Shown: positions 1 to 8,462 of the stretch, one piece after another
How positions within the stretch are numbered: position 1 is the first letter of the stretch
Layout: every line of letters starts with the position of its first letter
DNA from: Ignavibacteriota bacterium
GTDB lineage: Bacteria; Bacteroidota; Ignavibacteria; UBA10030
Length of the DNA stretch: 46,634 bases
Direction of reading: 5' to 3'
Assembly (NCBI GenBank): GCA_003170475.1
Contig: PMZI01000046.1
Coordinates: 51,756-98,389 of the forward strand
The notes under the pieces: model-generated
What the model was told of the DNA's origin: nothing
Database searches by the model: none
Seen by the model: the letters and a program-made list of their open reading frames with translations, nothing else
Made by a program: the position numbers and the translations under genes

Positions 1-79
1 ATACCCCGATGATCGTCAAATATGCTCTCTCAGCGATCTGTCCCCTTTTTCTTGGGTCCGGCGATTCTTGAAATCACTT

Positions 80-1594
80 TTATTGAATCAGCGCAACGAC
101 GTATCCCTTGACCTCTTCAATCGTCAGGCAGCGGAATGCCAGAAGTAACATGAAATACACTGCCGTTCCCATGGCCAACGAAAGAAAGAGATTCACTGGA
201 AACAGCAGAAGAACTCCCCCCATGAGGAGACCCGCGAGCAGGGGCTTCACCGTCATCCTCACAATGTGCATCAGACGAATGAACTTACACGAAGAGATAA
301 AGTAGGACAACAACGCGAATTCAGACACCATGCCCACGATCGATGGTGCCACAAGCCCCAACACGGGAACCAGGATCAGATTACCCACGACTGTCAAAGC
401 ACCCGCCAGCACATATCCCACCATATAACTGCGTTGACTGCTTGAGGCCACGAGCGCGTTCTCAAATACCACGCGATAAATGACGAACACCACTGACCAG
501 ATGGAAAGCTGAAACACGATCACCGCTTTCTGGTACTCCGGCGCAAAGAGAAGACCGACAATCCGGGAGCCAAGGATGGTTCCGCCGATCCCCATCGGAA
601 TCGCGATGAGAACGAACAGACGAAAAAGCCTCTTTAAAGAATTGCCGAATTCGGTCATGGACTCCTTGTAAGATCGCGCCAAGAGTGGAAGAACAGCGTT
701 CGACGCAGCAACGACGGCAAATGCCCAGATGAACAATACGATTTTGTACGACGCGGAGAAAAGCCCCACCATCTCATCCGTCATGAAAAGACCCAGGGCG
801 ATGGTTCCGAAGTTGTAGTTAATCTGGGTAATCAATGATCCGGCAGCCAACGGAACGGCAGCCACGAGAATCGTCTTCAATCCCGGGCGACTCAGGCTTC
901 CCCAGAATCCTCCAAACTTCCGCACATACACAACAAGAAGAATACTACTGGCCGCAAGGATGCCTGCAACGTAGAATGCGGCCGCAGAGACCAGATGTTC
1001 TGTCCCCCTGAGGAACACGAACACCAGTCCGGCGAACACTATCCCCTTGAGTACTCTTCCCAACCCCACGTACTCCATTTCCTCAATACCTTGAAACACC
1101 CACTCGAGAAGGACAGCTGAGGGGAACAATGCGATGCCGAAGACTATGATAAGCAGTTGGACATCGGGTGACTTTCGAAGCACCAGAGCGAAGATCAGGA
1201 GCAGGATGAAGCTTCCGAATGCCAACAGAACCCTGAGAAAGGTGATATTCCGCACGTGAGCGGAGATGTCACCACGCGCTTGCGCAACAGTCCGGGTCCC
1301 AAGAGTCTGAAGACCAAAGTCTGCCAGGTAAAGGAAATAGAGCCCAACGACCTGTGCGAAAGCGAACTTGCCAAAACCTTCCGGCCCGAACAAGGAGGCA
1401 ATGCGCACGAACGCAAGCAGAATAAACGCCTGACCGATGACGTTCGAGAGAAACAGAGAAAAGAAGTTCTTCGTGATTTTCTTTGAGATCAAAGCGAGTA
1501 GCCCTTTGAGGGACGAATTCGTTCTTGCCTTTGTCCTGAGAATCCGGACAGGTCCGGCAATACTCAGAAACAGCAGGCGAACGGTAACAGACAT
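80..1594 (-). CDS. Wzx-like polysaccharide flippase (MOP superfamily)
   Basis: Predicted inner-membrane flippase that moves lipid-linked polysaccharide units to the periplasm. The protein of about 504 residues is almost entirely hydrophobic, with roughly 12-14 membrane helices. After a basic leader of about 40 residues it shows the family-typical stretch LFGPEGFGKFAFAQ. It is the last gene of the minus-strand polysaccharide operon, 66 bp after the polymerase-like gene. The open frame extends upstream to a TTG at 1606, but the ATG at 1594 is preferred. Neither has a convincing ribosome binding site, and a start closer to the first helix is possible. The family is clear; the sugar substrate cannot be read from sequence. 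Confidence 0.85.
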   Translation of the reverse strand: MSVTVRLLFLSIAGPVRILRTKARTNSSLKGLLALISKKITKNFFSLFLSNVIGQAFILLAFVRIASLFGPEGFGKFAFAQVVGLYFLYLADFGLQTLGTRTVAQARGDISAHVRNITFLRVLLAFGSFILLLIFALVLRKSPDVQLLIIVFGIALFPSAVLLEWVFQGIEEMEYVGLGRVLKGIVFAGLVFVFLRGTEHLVSAAAFYVAGILAASSILLVVYVRKFGGFWGSLSRPGLKTILVAAVPLAAGSLITQINYNFGTIALGLFMTDEMVGLFSASYKIVLFIWAFAVVAASNAVLPLLARSYKESMTEFGNSLKRLFRLFVLIAIPMGIGGTILGSRIVGLLFAPEYQKAVIVFQLSIWSVVFVIYRVVFENALVASSSQRSYMVGYVLAGALTVVGNLILVPVLGLVAPSIVGMVSEFALLSYFISSCKFIRLMHIVRMTVKPLLAGLLMGGVLLLFPVNLFLSLAMGTAVYFMLLLAFRCLTIEEVKGYVVALIQ

Positions 1595-1660
1595 TCGCAG
1601 ACGCAAAAGAGAACGTCAGGATCCGGTGACAACAACGCTTCTCCTGGAGTTCAACTGTTG

Positions 1661-3019
1661 TCAGGCAAAAGCCAGCTTCTCCTGCGGTCGCGGCGATGAT
1701 GAGAAGAGGCCGTTGGAGAGCACCACAAGCATTGCGACATCAAACCAGAACATTTCAAGATACCAGAAATCATCTGTCGAGAGCAGCAACAAGAAGCTCA
1801 CGGTACTCCAAAGGTAGACGCGGACGAGAGGATTTCTGTCGATTCGCTTCTTCGCGCGGCCCAAGATGTTCTTCAGGAAGAACAAAAACGGGATGATGCC
1901 GAAAATGCCGATATCCGTCAGGAACGTGAGCCATACATTCAATGGAGTTGCCATCACAAACTTGTCGACGCCGCCGTGGATCGGGTAGAGAAATGAATAG
2001 AACCCGGGTCCGACACCGATCAGCGGAGATGATAGCACAACAAGCAATCCAACGTAGACTCTGAACAGGCGATCAAGCGTGGAGACATCGCCTAGCCGAA
2101 AAACACGATCGACTCGGCCAATAAGCAGACTCCCCACGGGAGTCAGAAGGATAAGGCCGGAGCAGAGGAGAGTGAATACTGTGATCCAGAGGAGCGTCCG
2201 CGAACCGGCGAAGGTTGTGCCGAACAGGATCATCATGAGTATCGCAATGGAAAAGATCGCCGTCAACGAAAGATTAAAGAGGATCGCCAGAACGAAGATC
2301 CCGAGCAGCGTCAAGTGGATTTTTTTGCTTACGATGATAGCATTCTGCATGTACGAGAGCACGACCTTGATGAACAGCGGAACGAGGAAGAACCCAAACG
2401 CTGAAGGTTCCGAAAAAATTGCGGCAGCACGATACACCCGCGAGCTGCCGAGACGCAAAAAACTGGAACCCATCTTGAACGTCTCATTCGTCCCCTCAAT
2501 ACCAACGAATCCTCCCCATGAGAAAAATGTCGCCGTGACGTACTGTGCAATACCAAAAAGAGCGATAACGGTGCCGATCGCGATCTGCGCCACGAAAATA
2601 CGTTTGAGCATTTTGCTGTCGGCGTCAGCAAGAAAGTTGATGAACAATCCATAGACGATGACAATGTAGATGACCCGGACGAGAGTCGTGACGGCCCGTT
2701 CCGGAGGCGTGCGGCCAAGCAAAGTCATCGGTAGGTCGGCGAAAAGAATAATCATTGTCCCTATAACATACGCAGCCAAAAAGAACAGAAGAGAATAACT
2801 TGAGCTGTCGAGCCAGAACCGGAATCCGCTGTGTAAGAACTGAACGATAAAAAGAAGCAACATGATCCCCACTATCCAGAGCGCCGGCCAGTCGCGAGTG
2901 GTGACAAGCGCGAACATGTAAAACGGACTCACCAGGAGGTAGAGATACACCATCCACTCTTTGAGAGGCAGATCGAAGAGTGAGGACTCCGGTTGATATG
3001 TTCGAGTCGCCGAGGTCAT
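1661..3019 (-). CDS. O-antigen ligase/polymerase-like membrane protein (Wzy/WaaL family)
   Basis: Polytopic membrane protein of 452 residues with about 10-12 predicted helices. A long periplasmic loop lies in the second half, around the motif GVGPGFYSFLYP. This is the layout of O-antigen polymerases and ligases, which join polysaccharide repeat units on the periplasmic face. FSEPSAFGFFLVP near residue 205 also resembles this family. It lies between the Wzz-like and Wzx-like genes, which favours a Wzy (polymerase) role over a ligase. The start ATG at 3019 has an AGGA about 20 nt upstream, so translation may be coupled to the preceding gene, whose stop lies 21 bp away. Confidence 0.75.
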   Translation of the reverse strand: MTSATRTYQPESSLFDLPLKEWMVYLYLLVSPFYMFALVTTRDWPALWIVGIMLLLFIVQFLHSGFRFWLDSSSYSLLFFLAAYVIGTMIILFADLPMTLLGRTPPERAVTTLVRVIYIVIVYGLFINFLADADSKMLKRIFVAQIAIGTVIALFGIAQYVTATFFSWGGFVGIEGTNETFKMGSSFLRLGSSRVYRAAAIFSEPSAFGFFLVPLFIKVVLSYMQNAIIVSKKIHLTLLGIFVLAILFNLSLTAIFSIAILMMILFGTTFAGSRTLLWITVFTLLCSGLILLTPVGSLLIGRVDRVFRLGDVSTLDRLFRVYVGLLVVLSSPLIGVGPGFYSFLYPIHGGVDKFVMATPLNVWLTFLTDIGIFGIIPFLFFLKNILGRAKKRIDRNPLVRVYLWSTVSFLLLLSTDDFWYLEMFWFDVAMLVVLSNGLFSSSPRPQEKLAFA

Positions 3020-3040
3020 GGCGTGTCGCCGATCCGATTC

Positions 3041-4285
3041 CTACTTAAACCAATTGCGGGGATTCAAGGACGTCCGGATTTCGCGGATCTTCTCGCGATC
3101 CTCCTCCAGGGCTCCCTGCTTTGCCCGCTCCAGATAATCGACGAAAAACGTGAGCACTGTTCCGATGATGATGCTCACGAGGAACACGATAGCAGTGACA
3201 AGAAGCCTCCGTGGTTTGGATGCCTTTTCTGGCGGAGTGGCACGGTCAAGAATCAGCATCGAAGGAGTATCCCGCTGTTCTTCGATCTTTGCCTGTTCAT
3301 ACAGTGGGAGCATCAGCTCCATGATTTTCCCCTGAAGTTCAACCTGTCGGAAGAATCGGAAATACTGCACGCCGAGCTCGGGAGCTCTGTCGAACGGCGG
3401 GAATATCTGAAACTGACCTTTTGCCCTGTCATCTCCCACCTGAAGAGTAGACATCTGTTGCCGCAAGGCGCTCACTTCCAACATCATCCGCTCCCGGAGT
3501 TCATTGTTCGGGGTTGTCGTCTTCGAAAGAATGCCGAGCTGGACCTCTCGCAATGCGATTTGCGATTGAACGTCGGCTGCCGCCTCGATGCCCGCCTTGA
3601 GTTGTTCGGGGATAGAATAAATCCCTGTCCGTTTCTGAAACACCTTGAGACTATCCTCCGCATTGCGGAGGTCCACGATATTTTGCATATACCGGTGCTC
3701 AAGAAACTCACGGTTGCTTTTTGCTTCTGCGGTGGACATTTCGATATGGATCTTGTCGAGCATTTCGACGAAGTAGTTCGCCATATCCGCAGCGCGCTGC
3801 CGATCGGTATCATACATCGTAATCTCAAGAGACACTTCCTCTTTGCCGAGGGCGATCGTCATGTTGTCGTCGAGTTCCTTGACAGCATCGTACTTCGTTG
3901 AAGCGCTATAGACATGCATGAGGTCAAACCGATCAATCACCGCGTCCATGCAACGCCGACTTTTGAGAATCGCCTGATACTGCAATAGTTCATCAGACAC
4001 CTGCCCCCCGAGACCCAGGCTTCTCAGGGAAGAAGTGGCGCCGGAACGAAGCACAGAACTTAACATGCCAAGTGAATTCTGTTGTTTCGGTGGCATGATC
4101 ACCGTCGTTGCTTTGAACCACTTCGACATGACCAGGAACAACAAGATCGCAGCCACGAGCACGCAAATCGCGACAAATTGAAATATGAACTTCCTATGCT
4201 TCGTGATCACGACCAGATAATCGAGGACATTCACGGTTTTCAGGCCAGTCGGTTCCTGGTTGTGTGGTTTCTCACTCATCGTCAT
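3041..4285 (-). CDS. Wzz/Gnv-type chain-length determinant (polysaccharide co-polymerase)
   Basis: Inner-membrane protein of 414 residues with the polysaccharide co-polymerase layout. One membrane helix lies near residues 34-53 and one near 358-378, with a long periplasmic coiled-coil-rich domain between them. A proline-rich stretch (RATPPEKASKPRR) precedes the second helix, as is typical of Wzz and GumC proteins. No Walker motifs or tyrosine-kinase domain are present, so this is a chain-length regulator rather than a BY-kinase. AGGAGA sits 7 nt before the ATG. It is followed by the Wzy-like and Wzx-like genes, so it probably controls the chain length of the polymer they make. Confidence 0.88.
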   Translation of the reverse strand: MTMSEKPHNQEPTGLKTVNVLDYLVVITKHRKFIFQFVAICVLVAAILLFLVMSKWFKATTVIMPPKQQNSLGMLSSVLRSGATSSLRSLGLGGQVSDELLQYQAILKSRRCMDAVIDRFDLMHVYSASTKYDAVKELDDNMTIALGKEEVSLEITMYDTDRQRAADMANYFVEMLDKIHIEMSTAEAKSNREFLEHRYMQNIVDLRNAEDSLKVFQKRTGIYSIPEQLKAGIEAAADVQSQIALREVQLGILSKTTTPNNELRERMMLEVSALRQQMSTLQVGDDRAKGQFQIFPPFDRAPELGVQYFRFFRQVELQGKIMELMLPLYEQAKIEEQRDTPSMLILDRATPPEKASKPRRLLVTAIVFLVSIIIGTVLTFFVDYLERAKQGALEEDREKIREIRTSLNPRNWFK

Positions 4286-4391
4286 TTAGGATTCTCCTTA
4301 GAATCTCACAAGCGGTCAGCGCCCTCCAGGCAAGTCTGCCCGGCGTGGTCGTTAGCGATTCCCCTGTAGCGCAATTTTGGGGATATCATTC

Positions 4392-5153
4392 CTAGGGTTT
4401 AACATATTTGGCTAGAAAATCTGCCGGAAGTTCCATATTCGGGACCACTGGTTCAAATTCGTATCCTAGCGGACCAAGAAAAGCGATACAAGCCGCTAGC
4501 AATTCCTCCGAGTGTATCTCTATAAGGATTATCGGCCTTGATTTTCGGAGCGTGTCTAATGCTCCCTTCAGGACAGAAAGTTCTGCACCTTCAACGTCGA
4601 TTTTTAACACGTCTGGTTGAAGACGGAGTCGTTCTGCAACAGCATCGATCGTAACAGTCGGTACGACAGAGACATATTCGTTGATGGCTGGTTCAGACAC
4701 GGTGCCGGATAGGATATGTCCTTCGGCGCAATTCTTGCCCGACGAAAAGGCCGCAAGAGATTCTGAATCCGAACATGCCGCCGAAATTATGGTGACATTA
4801 TTCGCTTTGTTTAAACTAACGTGTTGATACAGATATGCTAAATTCCTCATTGCAGGCTCAAGCGCTATGACTTTGCCGGTTGAGCCCACACATCGAGACC
4901 CGAGAATCGTGAAGTATCCAACGTTCGCACCCACATCAAAGCACACTTGCCCGTTCTTCAAGATGTTGATGAAGGACGTTGTCTTCTCGGGCTCGACCAA
5001 ATTCAGATAGACTGAACTCCCCCCGCCTTCACCGGCCAAGGATCCGAGTATGAATCGGGCACCCCTGAGAGGTCCTCGCACGACGGGATAGGGCCACCGA
5101 GGGAGCAATTTCCCAACAACAAAACGAATGCTTAACCTCAGCATGTTTCCCAT
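4392..5153 (-). CDS. FkbM-family SAM-dependent methyltransferase
   Basis: A 253-residue protein with the FkbM methyltransferase signature: the SAM-binding motif DVGANVGYFT near residue 73, an acidic LEP motif about 25 residues later, and the KIDVEGAE motif near residue 184. Such enzymes often O-methylate sugars in exported polysaccharides, which fits this operon. It follows the SLBB gene remnant and precedes the chain-length gene by 106 bp. By eye the coding sequence is more AT-rich than its neighbours, so it may have entered the locus separately. The acceptor sugar is unknown. Confidence 0.87.
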   Translation of the reverse strand: MGNMLRLSIRFVVGKLLPRWPYPVVRGPLRGARFILGSLAGEGGGSSVYLNLVEPEKTTSFINILKNGQVCFDVGANVGYFTILGSRCVGSTGKVIALEPAMRNLAYLYQHVSLNKANNVTIISAACSDSESLAAFSSGKNCAEGHILSGTVSEPAINEYVSVVPTVTIDAVAERLRLQPDVLKIDVEGAELSVLKGALDTLRKSRPIILIEIHSEELLAACIAFLGPLGYEFEPVVPNMELPADFLAKYVKP

Positions 5154-5241
5154 GAATCTTTCTCTCTGAGCTGTCCTGTGATATGGGTTTCACTCGCGAG
5201 CGCCGCCGACCACGGAACCAACGGCCTGGTATCTTACATGC

Positions 5242-5480
5242 TTACTTAAACACCTGGATACCGATCAGGATCGTCGTCGCGACCGATGCGGCCACCGCTA
5301 TGATATCCCGAATAACCGGCCAGGACTGTCGGGGATCCTTGATGTACTCTTTGGGGACCCAAATCTGATCGCCCGGCTCAAGAACGGTGTCGCTTGGGTC
5401 GTTTCAGAACGTAATGCGTCCGGTTCCCCTCAGTACGTTCGTCTTGGTTGTGACTGTGCACAACCTCTCACTTCAGTATC
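5242..5480 (-). pseudogene. Decayed 3' end of a second SLBB polysaccharide-export gene
   Basis: On the minus strand this stretch encodes a C-terminal tail from DPSDTVLEPGDQIWVP to a final VFK and stop at 5242. That tail matches the last 52 residues of the intact gene next to it with 10 differences, mostly conservative. Upstream of the tail the frame continues as SERLCTVTTKTNVLRGTGRI and is then broken by TGA at 5404-5406, where related proteins would plausibly have Trp. The similarity ends at the stop codon of the intact gene. There is no start codon or N-terminal region. It is best read as the remnant of a second, diverged SLBB paralogue that once followed the intact copy. Confidence 0.8.
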
Positions 5481-5482
5481 TA

Positions 5483-7228
5483 TTACTTAGTCACCTGAAT
5501 GGCAATCAAGATCGTCGTCGCCACCGAGGCGGCAACGCCTATGATATCGCGCACCAACGGCCACGTTTGCCGTGAGTCCTTGATGAAATCTTTTGGGACC
5601 CATATCTGGTCTCCCGGCTCGATCACGGTGTCACTCGGGTCAACCCATTCAAGCGTCGCTTTCTTAATTATTTTCGTGTCGCCCGAAAGCGCAAGCTCCG
5701 AAAACCCTCCCGCCTTCTCGACATAGTATTTGTACCGCATGCCCTGCACAAACGGTGTGTAACCCGGCTTCTGTACCTGACCATGAACAAGGACAGTCTG
5801 GTTATTGGAAGGGACATAGATGATGTCTTCGTTTCTCAGAATCACATCCTGCGTCGAATCGCCTTTCTGAATCAGTTTTGCAAAATCAACGATAACAGGA
5901 TGGTGTGAGGTTCTCATGTCCATGTAGAAATAGGCGCTGTCGCTAGCCGTCAGTTGCTGAGACCGATAGTTCCTCAGGAGCGAAACCTGCGGACCAAACA
6001 AATCCTGTCCTTCATCGTCCCGACGAAGGATGAAGGAACCACTCAGCAGGGCATCATCCTTGAACCCACCAACGAGGTTAAGCATCTGGGAGAGTTTTGT
6101 ACTTCCCCGAAGAATAGGGTACATTCCCGGCCTGTTGACCTCGCCGGACACCGTCACTGCATACACCCCCCTGTTGTCCGGCCTCAGAGGAACAACGATC
6201 CGATCCCCTCGCTGGAGCAGGACATCAGGTTGTGAACCATTCTGAATACTCAACAGATTGACCTGCAACTCGCTCACCTTCTCCCCCTGATCATTGACAC
6301 GCTGGAGCGTCACATGCTCGAGGTCCGATCCTTTCACCGCTCCCTGAGCTATCTGAACCAGGGAAAGGAGATTATCGCCATCAACCCACTCGTATTGACC
6401 GGGAGCATTCACAGCACCATACACACCGACAGAATTCATAGATATCATGCGCTGGGGAACGAGGACTATGTCGCCGTCGACCAGGAAAGGATTGCAGACA
6501 TCCTCACCTGTCGCGTAGAACTTGAGAATATCGACCCTCAGGGTATCTCCGTTCTTCCGCATCAAGAGAATATTCCGCAGCGAGGCACGGCTGTAAATTT
6601 CTTCCACCTGGACGACCTTTGGTGCCTTGATGTACTCCTCCTTCAAGGCCTCCGTCGATACCTGCAGCGATGGTTGGACAGCCAGATTAGGACGCGACGT
6701 CTCGACATTGGCACCCAGCGACAGCAGCTTTTCCACTCTGTCAACGGATGTAACGATATATTGGCCCTGACGAAGGACTGACCCTCGAAGCGTGACGACA
6801 ATCGACCGAGGCTTCAAGAGGGTGAAGGTGACGTCACCGGTGGAATACTTGGTCCGCACCTTTTGCAGTATTCGGTTCTTCGCCTCAGATAGTTTTATGC
6901 CAGCGACAGAGACTTCACCAACCGTGGGTATGATGACCGTACCCTCCGGCGTCACGGTCACTGGATAGGTGGCGCTGAACGGCCCCCAAAGTCCCAGTTG
7001 AAATATGTCCGATGGCCCCACGATGTATCGATCAGGACGAATGGGTCCCTCCATCGGGATGGCAGAGATCCGAGCCGAGAGATCTTCTTTCGTCAAGGCA
7101 CTCGCGTTTTGCTGTAGATCCAAGACCTTTTCCCGCGTCGTCGGAGTCGTTTCCTTCACTTGACCAAGTGTAACGACGCAACCGACCAGCGTGATCAATG
7201 TCAAGTTCCGCATATGCACATGCATCAT
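5483..7228 (-). CDS. SLBB-domain polysaccharide export protein (Wza-like)
   Basis: A 581-residue secreted protein, the probable outer-membrane or periplasmic channel for the polysaccharide. The N-terminus (MRNLTLITLVGCVVTLG) is a signal sequence with a possible lipobox Cys. A polysaccharide export domain follows near residues 65-150 (YIVGPSDIFQLGLWG, VTVTPEGTVIIPTVGEV). Several SLBB repeats come next, recognisable by GAVNAPGQYEW, SGEVNRPGMYPIL and HGQVQKPGYTPFV. A membrane-spanning hydrophobic tail lies at the C-terminus. AGGAGA is 7 nt before the ATG. It lies 12 bp after wecB. A decayed copy of its tail lies immediately downstream. Confidence 0.92.
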   Translation of the reverse strand: MMHVHMRNLTLITLVGCVVTLGQVKETTPTTREKVLDLQQNASALTKEDLSARISAIPMEGPIRPDRYIVGPSDIFQLGLWGPFSATYPVTVTPEGTVIIPTVGEVSVAGIKLSEAKNRILQKVRTKYSTGDVTFTLLKPRSIVVTLRGSVLRQGQYIVTSVDRVEKLLSLGANVETSRPNLAVQPSLQVSTEALKEEYIKAPKVVQVEEIYSRASLRNILLMRKNGDTLRVDILKFYATGEDVCNPFLVDGDIVLVPQRMISMNSVGVYGAVNAPGQYEWVDGDNLLSLVQIAQGAVKGSDLEHVTLQRVNDQGEKVSELQVNLLSIQNGSQPDVLLQRGDRIVVPLRPDNRGVYAVTVSGEVNRPGMYPILRGSTKLSQMLNLVGGFKDDALLSGSFILRRDDEGQDLFGPQVSLLRNYRSQQLTASDSAYFYMDMRTSHHPVIVDFAKLIQKGDSTQDVILRNEDIIYVPSNNQTVLVHGQVQKPGYTPFVQGMRYKYYVEKAGGFSELALSGDTKIIKKATLEWVDPSDTVIEPGDQIWVPKDFIKDSRQTWPLVRDIIGVAASVATTILIAIQVTK

Positions 7229-7240
7229 GATTGAATCTCC

Positions 7241-8338
7241 TTAGATCTTGCTGATAAGCACTTCAACAATTCGTTTGGCTGAATTTCCATCCCAGAGTTC
7301 AGGAATGCGTCCCCTTTTTTGGGTTCCCAGAAAAATCGCTTCACTTCGGGCCACCACCTTTTCAACATCGAGCCCACAGAGATCATTCGTACCAATATCG
7401 CACGTAATCGGTCGCTCAGTATTCTCGCGAAGGGTAAGACACGGTATGCCCAGGAACGTGGTCTCTTCCTGAATTCCACCAGAATCTGTAAGCACGAGTT
7501 GAGCGTTATCCACCAAGTTCAGGAAATCGAGATAGCCGATAGGATCGAGAAGTCTAAGGCTCGGGATCGCCTTTGCACGCGCGCCCAACCCATGCTGAGC
7601 GAGCATCTTCGTGGTCCGCGGGTGAACGGGAAAAACAATTTCCGTGTGTGCTGCGATCCGTTCAAAAATCGTGAGGATTTTCCCTAACCCTTCTTCGGTG
7701 TCCACATTGCTTGGGCGGTGGAGCGTTACGAGAGTGAACTGCTTCGGCTTCACGCCGAGGGTCTCTATGATCGTGGATTGCTTCGCCTTTTCGCGATAAT
7801 GCATCAGTGAATCGATCATGACATTTCCTACCAGATGAATCTTCTTTTCCTCAACTCCCTCCTTGCGCAGATTGGCAACTCCGCTCGCTTCTGTCACAAA
7901 GAGATCGTCAGCGATTGCATCGGTCAGGAGGCGATTGATCTCTTCCGGCATGGTGCGGTCACCGCTTCTCAATCCTGCCTCAACGTGTGCAACGGGAATC
8001 CCCAGCTTGACACTGACGAGGCTGCAAGCAACGGTGGAATTCACATCGCCCACCACAATCACCAAATCGGGATGGACCTGTTCGAGTACTTTCTCAAACT
8101 CCACCATGATCTTGGCGGTCTGTTGAGCATGCGTTCCTGAGCCAACACCAAGATAGAAATCGGGCTGCGGCAACTCCAGATCTCCGAAGAAGACCTTGGA
8201 CATCGCTTCGTCGTAATGCTGCCCCGTATGCACGATCAGGTGCCGTACGCTGCCAGCATGCTTCTGAAATGCTTTATGGAGCGGGGCAACCTTCATGAAA
8301 TTCGGTCTGGCCCCAACGACGCTGATGATGGTCTTCAA
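7241..8338 (-). CDS. wecB: UDP-N-acetylglucosamine 2-epimerase
   Basis: Interconverts UDP-GlcNAc and UDP-ManNAc in the cytoplasm, supplying a sugar nucleotide for the surface polymer. The 365-residue length is usual for the non-hydrolysing family. Characteristic stretches are VVGARPNFMKVAPL at the N-terminus, HVEAGLRSGDRTMPEEINR near residue 120, HPRT, and TDSGGIQEE near residue 287 in the UDP-binding half. The only possible start that keeps the family N-terminus is a TTG at 8338, with no obvious ribosome binding site. No wecC-like dehydrogenase is seen in the window. It lies between rmlB, across a heptamer-repeat spacer, and the SLBB gene. Confidence 0.92.
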   Translation of the reverse strand: MKTIISVVGARPNFMKVAPLHKAFQKHAGSVRHLIVHTGQHYDEAMSKVFFGDLELPQPDFYLGVGSGTHAQQTAKIMVEFEKVLEQVHPDLVIVVGDVNSTVACSLVSVKLGIPVAHVEAGLRSGDRTMPEEINRLLTDAIADDLFVTEASGVANLRKEGVEEKKIHLVGNVMIDSLMHYREKAKQSTIIETLGVKPKQFTLVTLHRPSNVDTEEGLGKILTIFERIAAHTEIVFPVHPRTTKMLAQHGLGARAKAIPSLRLLDPIGYLDFLNLVDNAQLVLTDSGGIQEETTFLGIPCLTLRENTERPITCDIGTNDLCGLDVEKVVARSEAIFLGTQKRGRIPELWDGNSAKRIVEVLISKI

Positions 8339-8375
8339 GCTGGTTAACGAGTTAATTGGTTAATTCAGTAATTCC

Positions 8376-8453
8376 GAGTTCTGAGTTTTGGGTTCTGATT
8401 CCTGAATTCTGCATTCTTCCAGACACAAATCGTAAATCGCGAATCGACAATCG
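8376..8453. repeat. Two abutting degenerate heptamer tandem arrays
   Basis: The rmlB-wecB spacer holds two runs of 7-bp units. Positions 8376-8417 contain six units of the form gagttct, gagtttt, gggttct, gattcct, gaattct, gcattct. Positions 8426-8453 contain four units of the form caaatcg, taaatcg, cgaatcg, acaatcg. Each array keeps its 7-bp period although the units have diverged. The layout resembles the short tandemly repeated heptamers known from cyanobacteria, but the unit sequences are not ones I can name. Confidence 0.7.
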
Positions 8454-8462
8454 AAAATGTAC

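Noticed and set aside
1-79. Start of a further gene at the left edge
   Set aside because: Only short frames fit in 79 bp; no start with a ribosome site or recognisable N-terminus could be supported.
2079-2654. A 191-codon plus-strand frame inside the polymerase gene
   Set aside because: Its translation is Arg/Thr/Pro-rich without a domain, a typical antisense shadow of a hydrophobic membrane protein gene.
4440-4480. tRNA-like ggttcaaattc
   Set aside because: It lies inside the FkbM coding sequence and no cloverleaf can be drawn around it. No tRNA or rRNA gene was recognised anywhere in the window.
8376-8453. CRISPR-like array
   Set aside because: The period is 7 bp with no spacers; there are no cas genes in the window.
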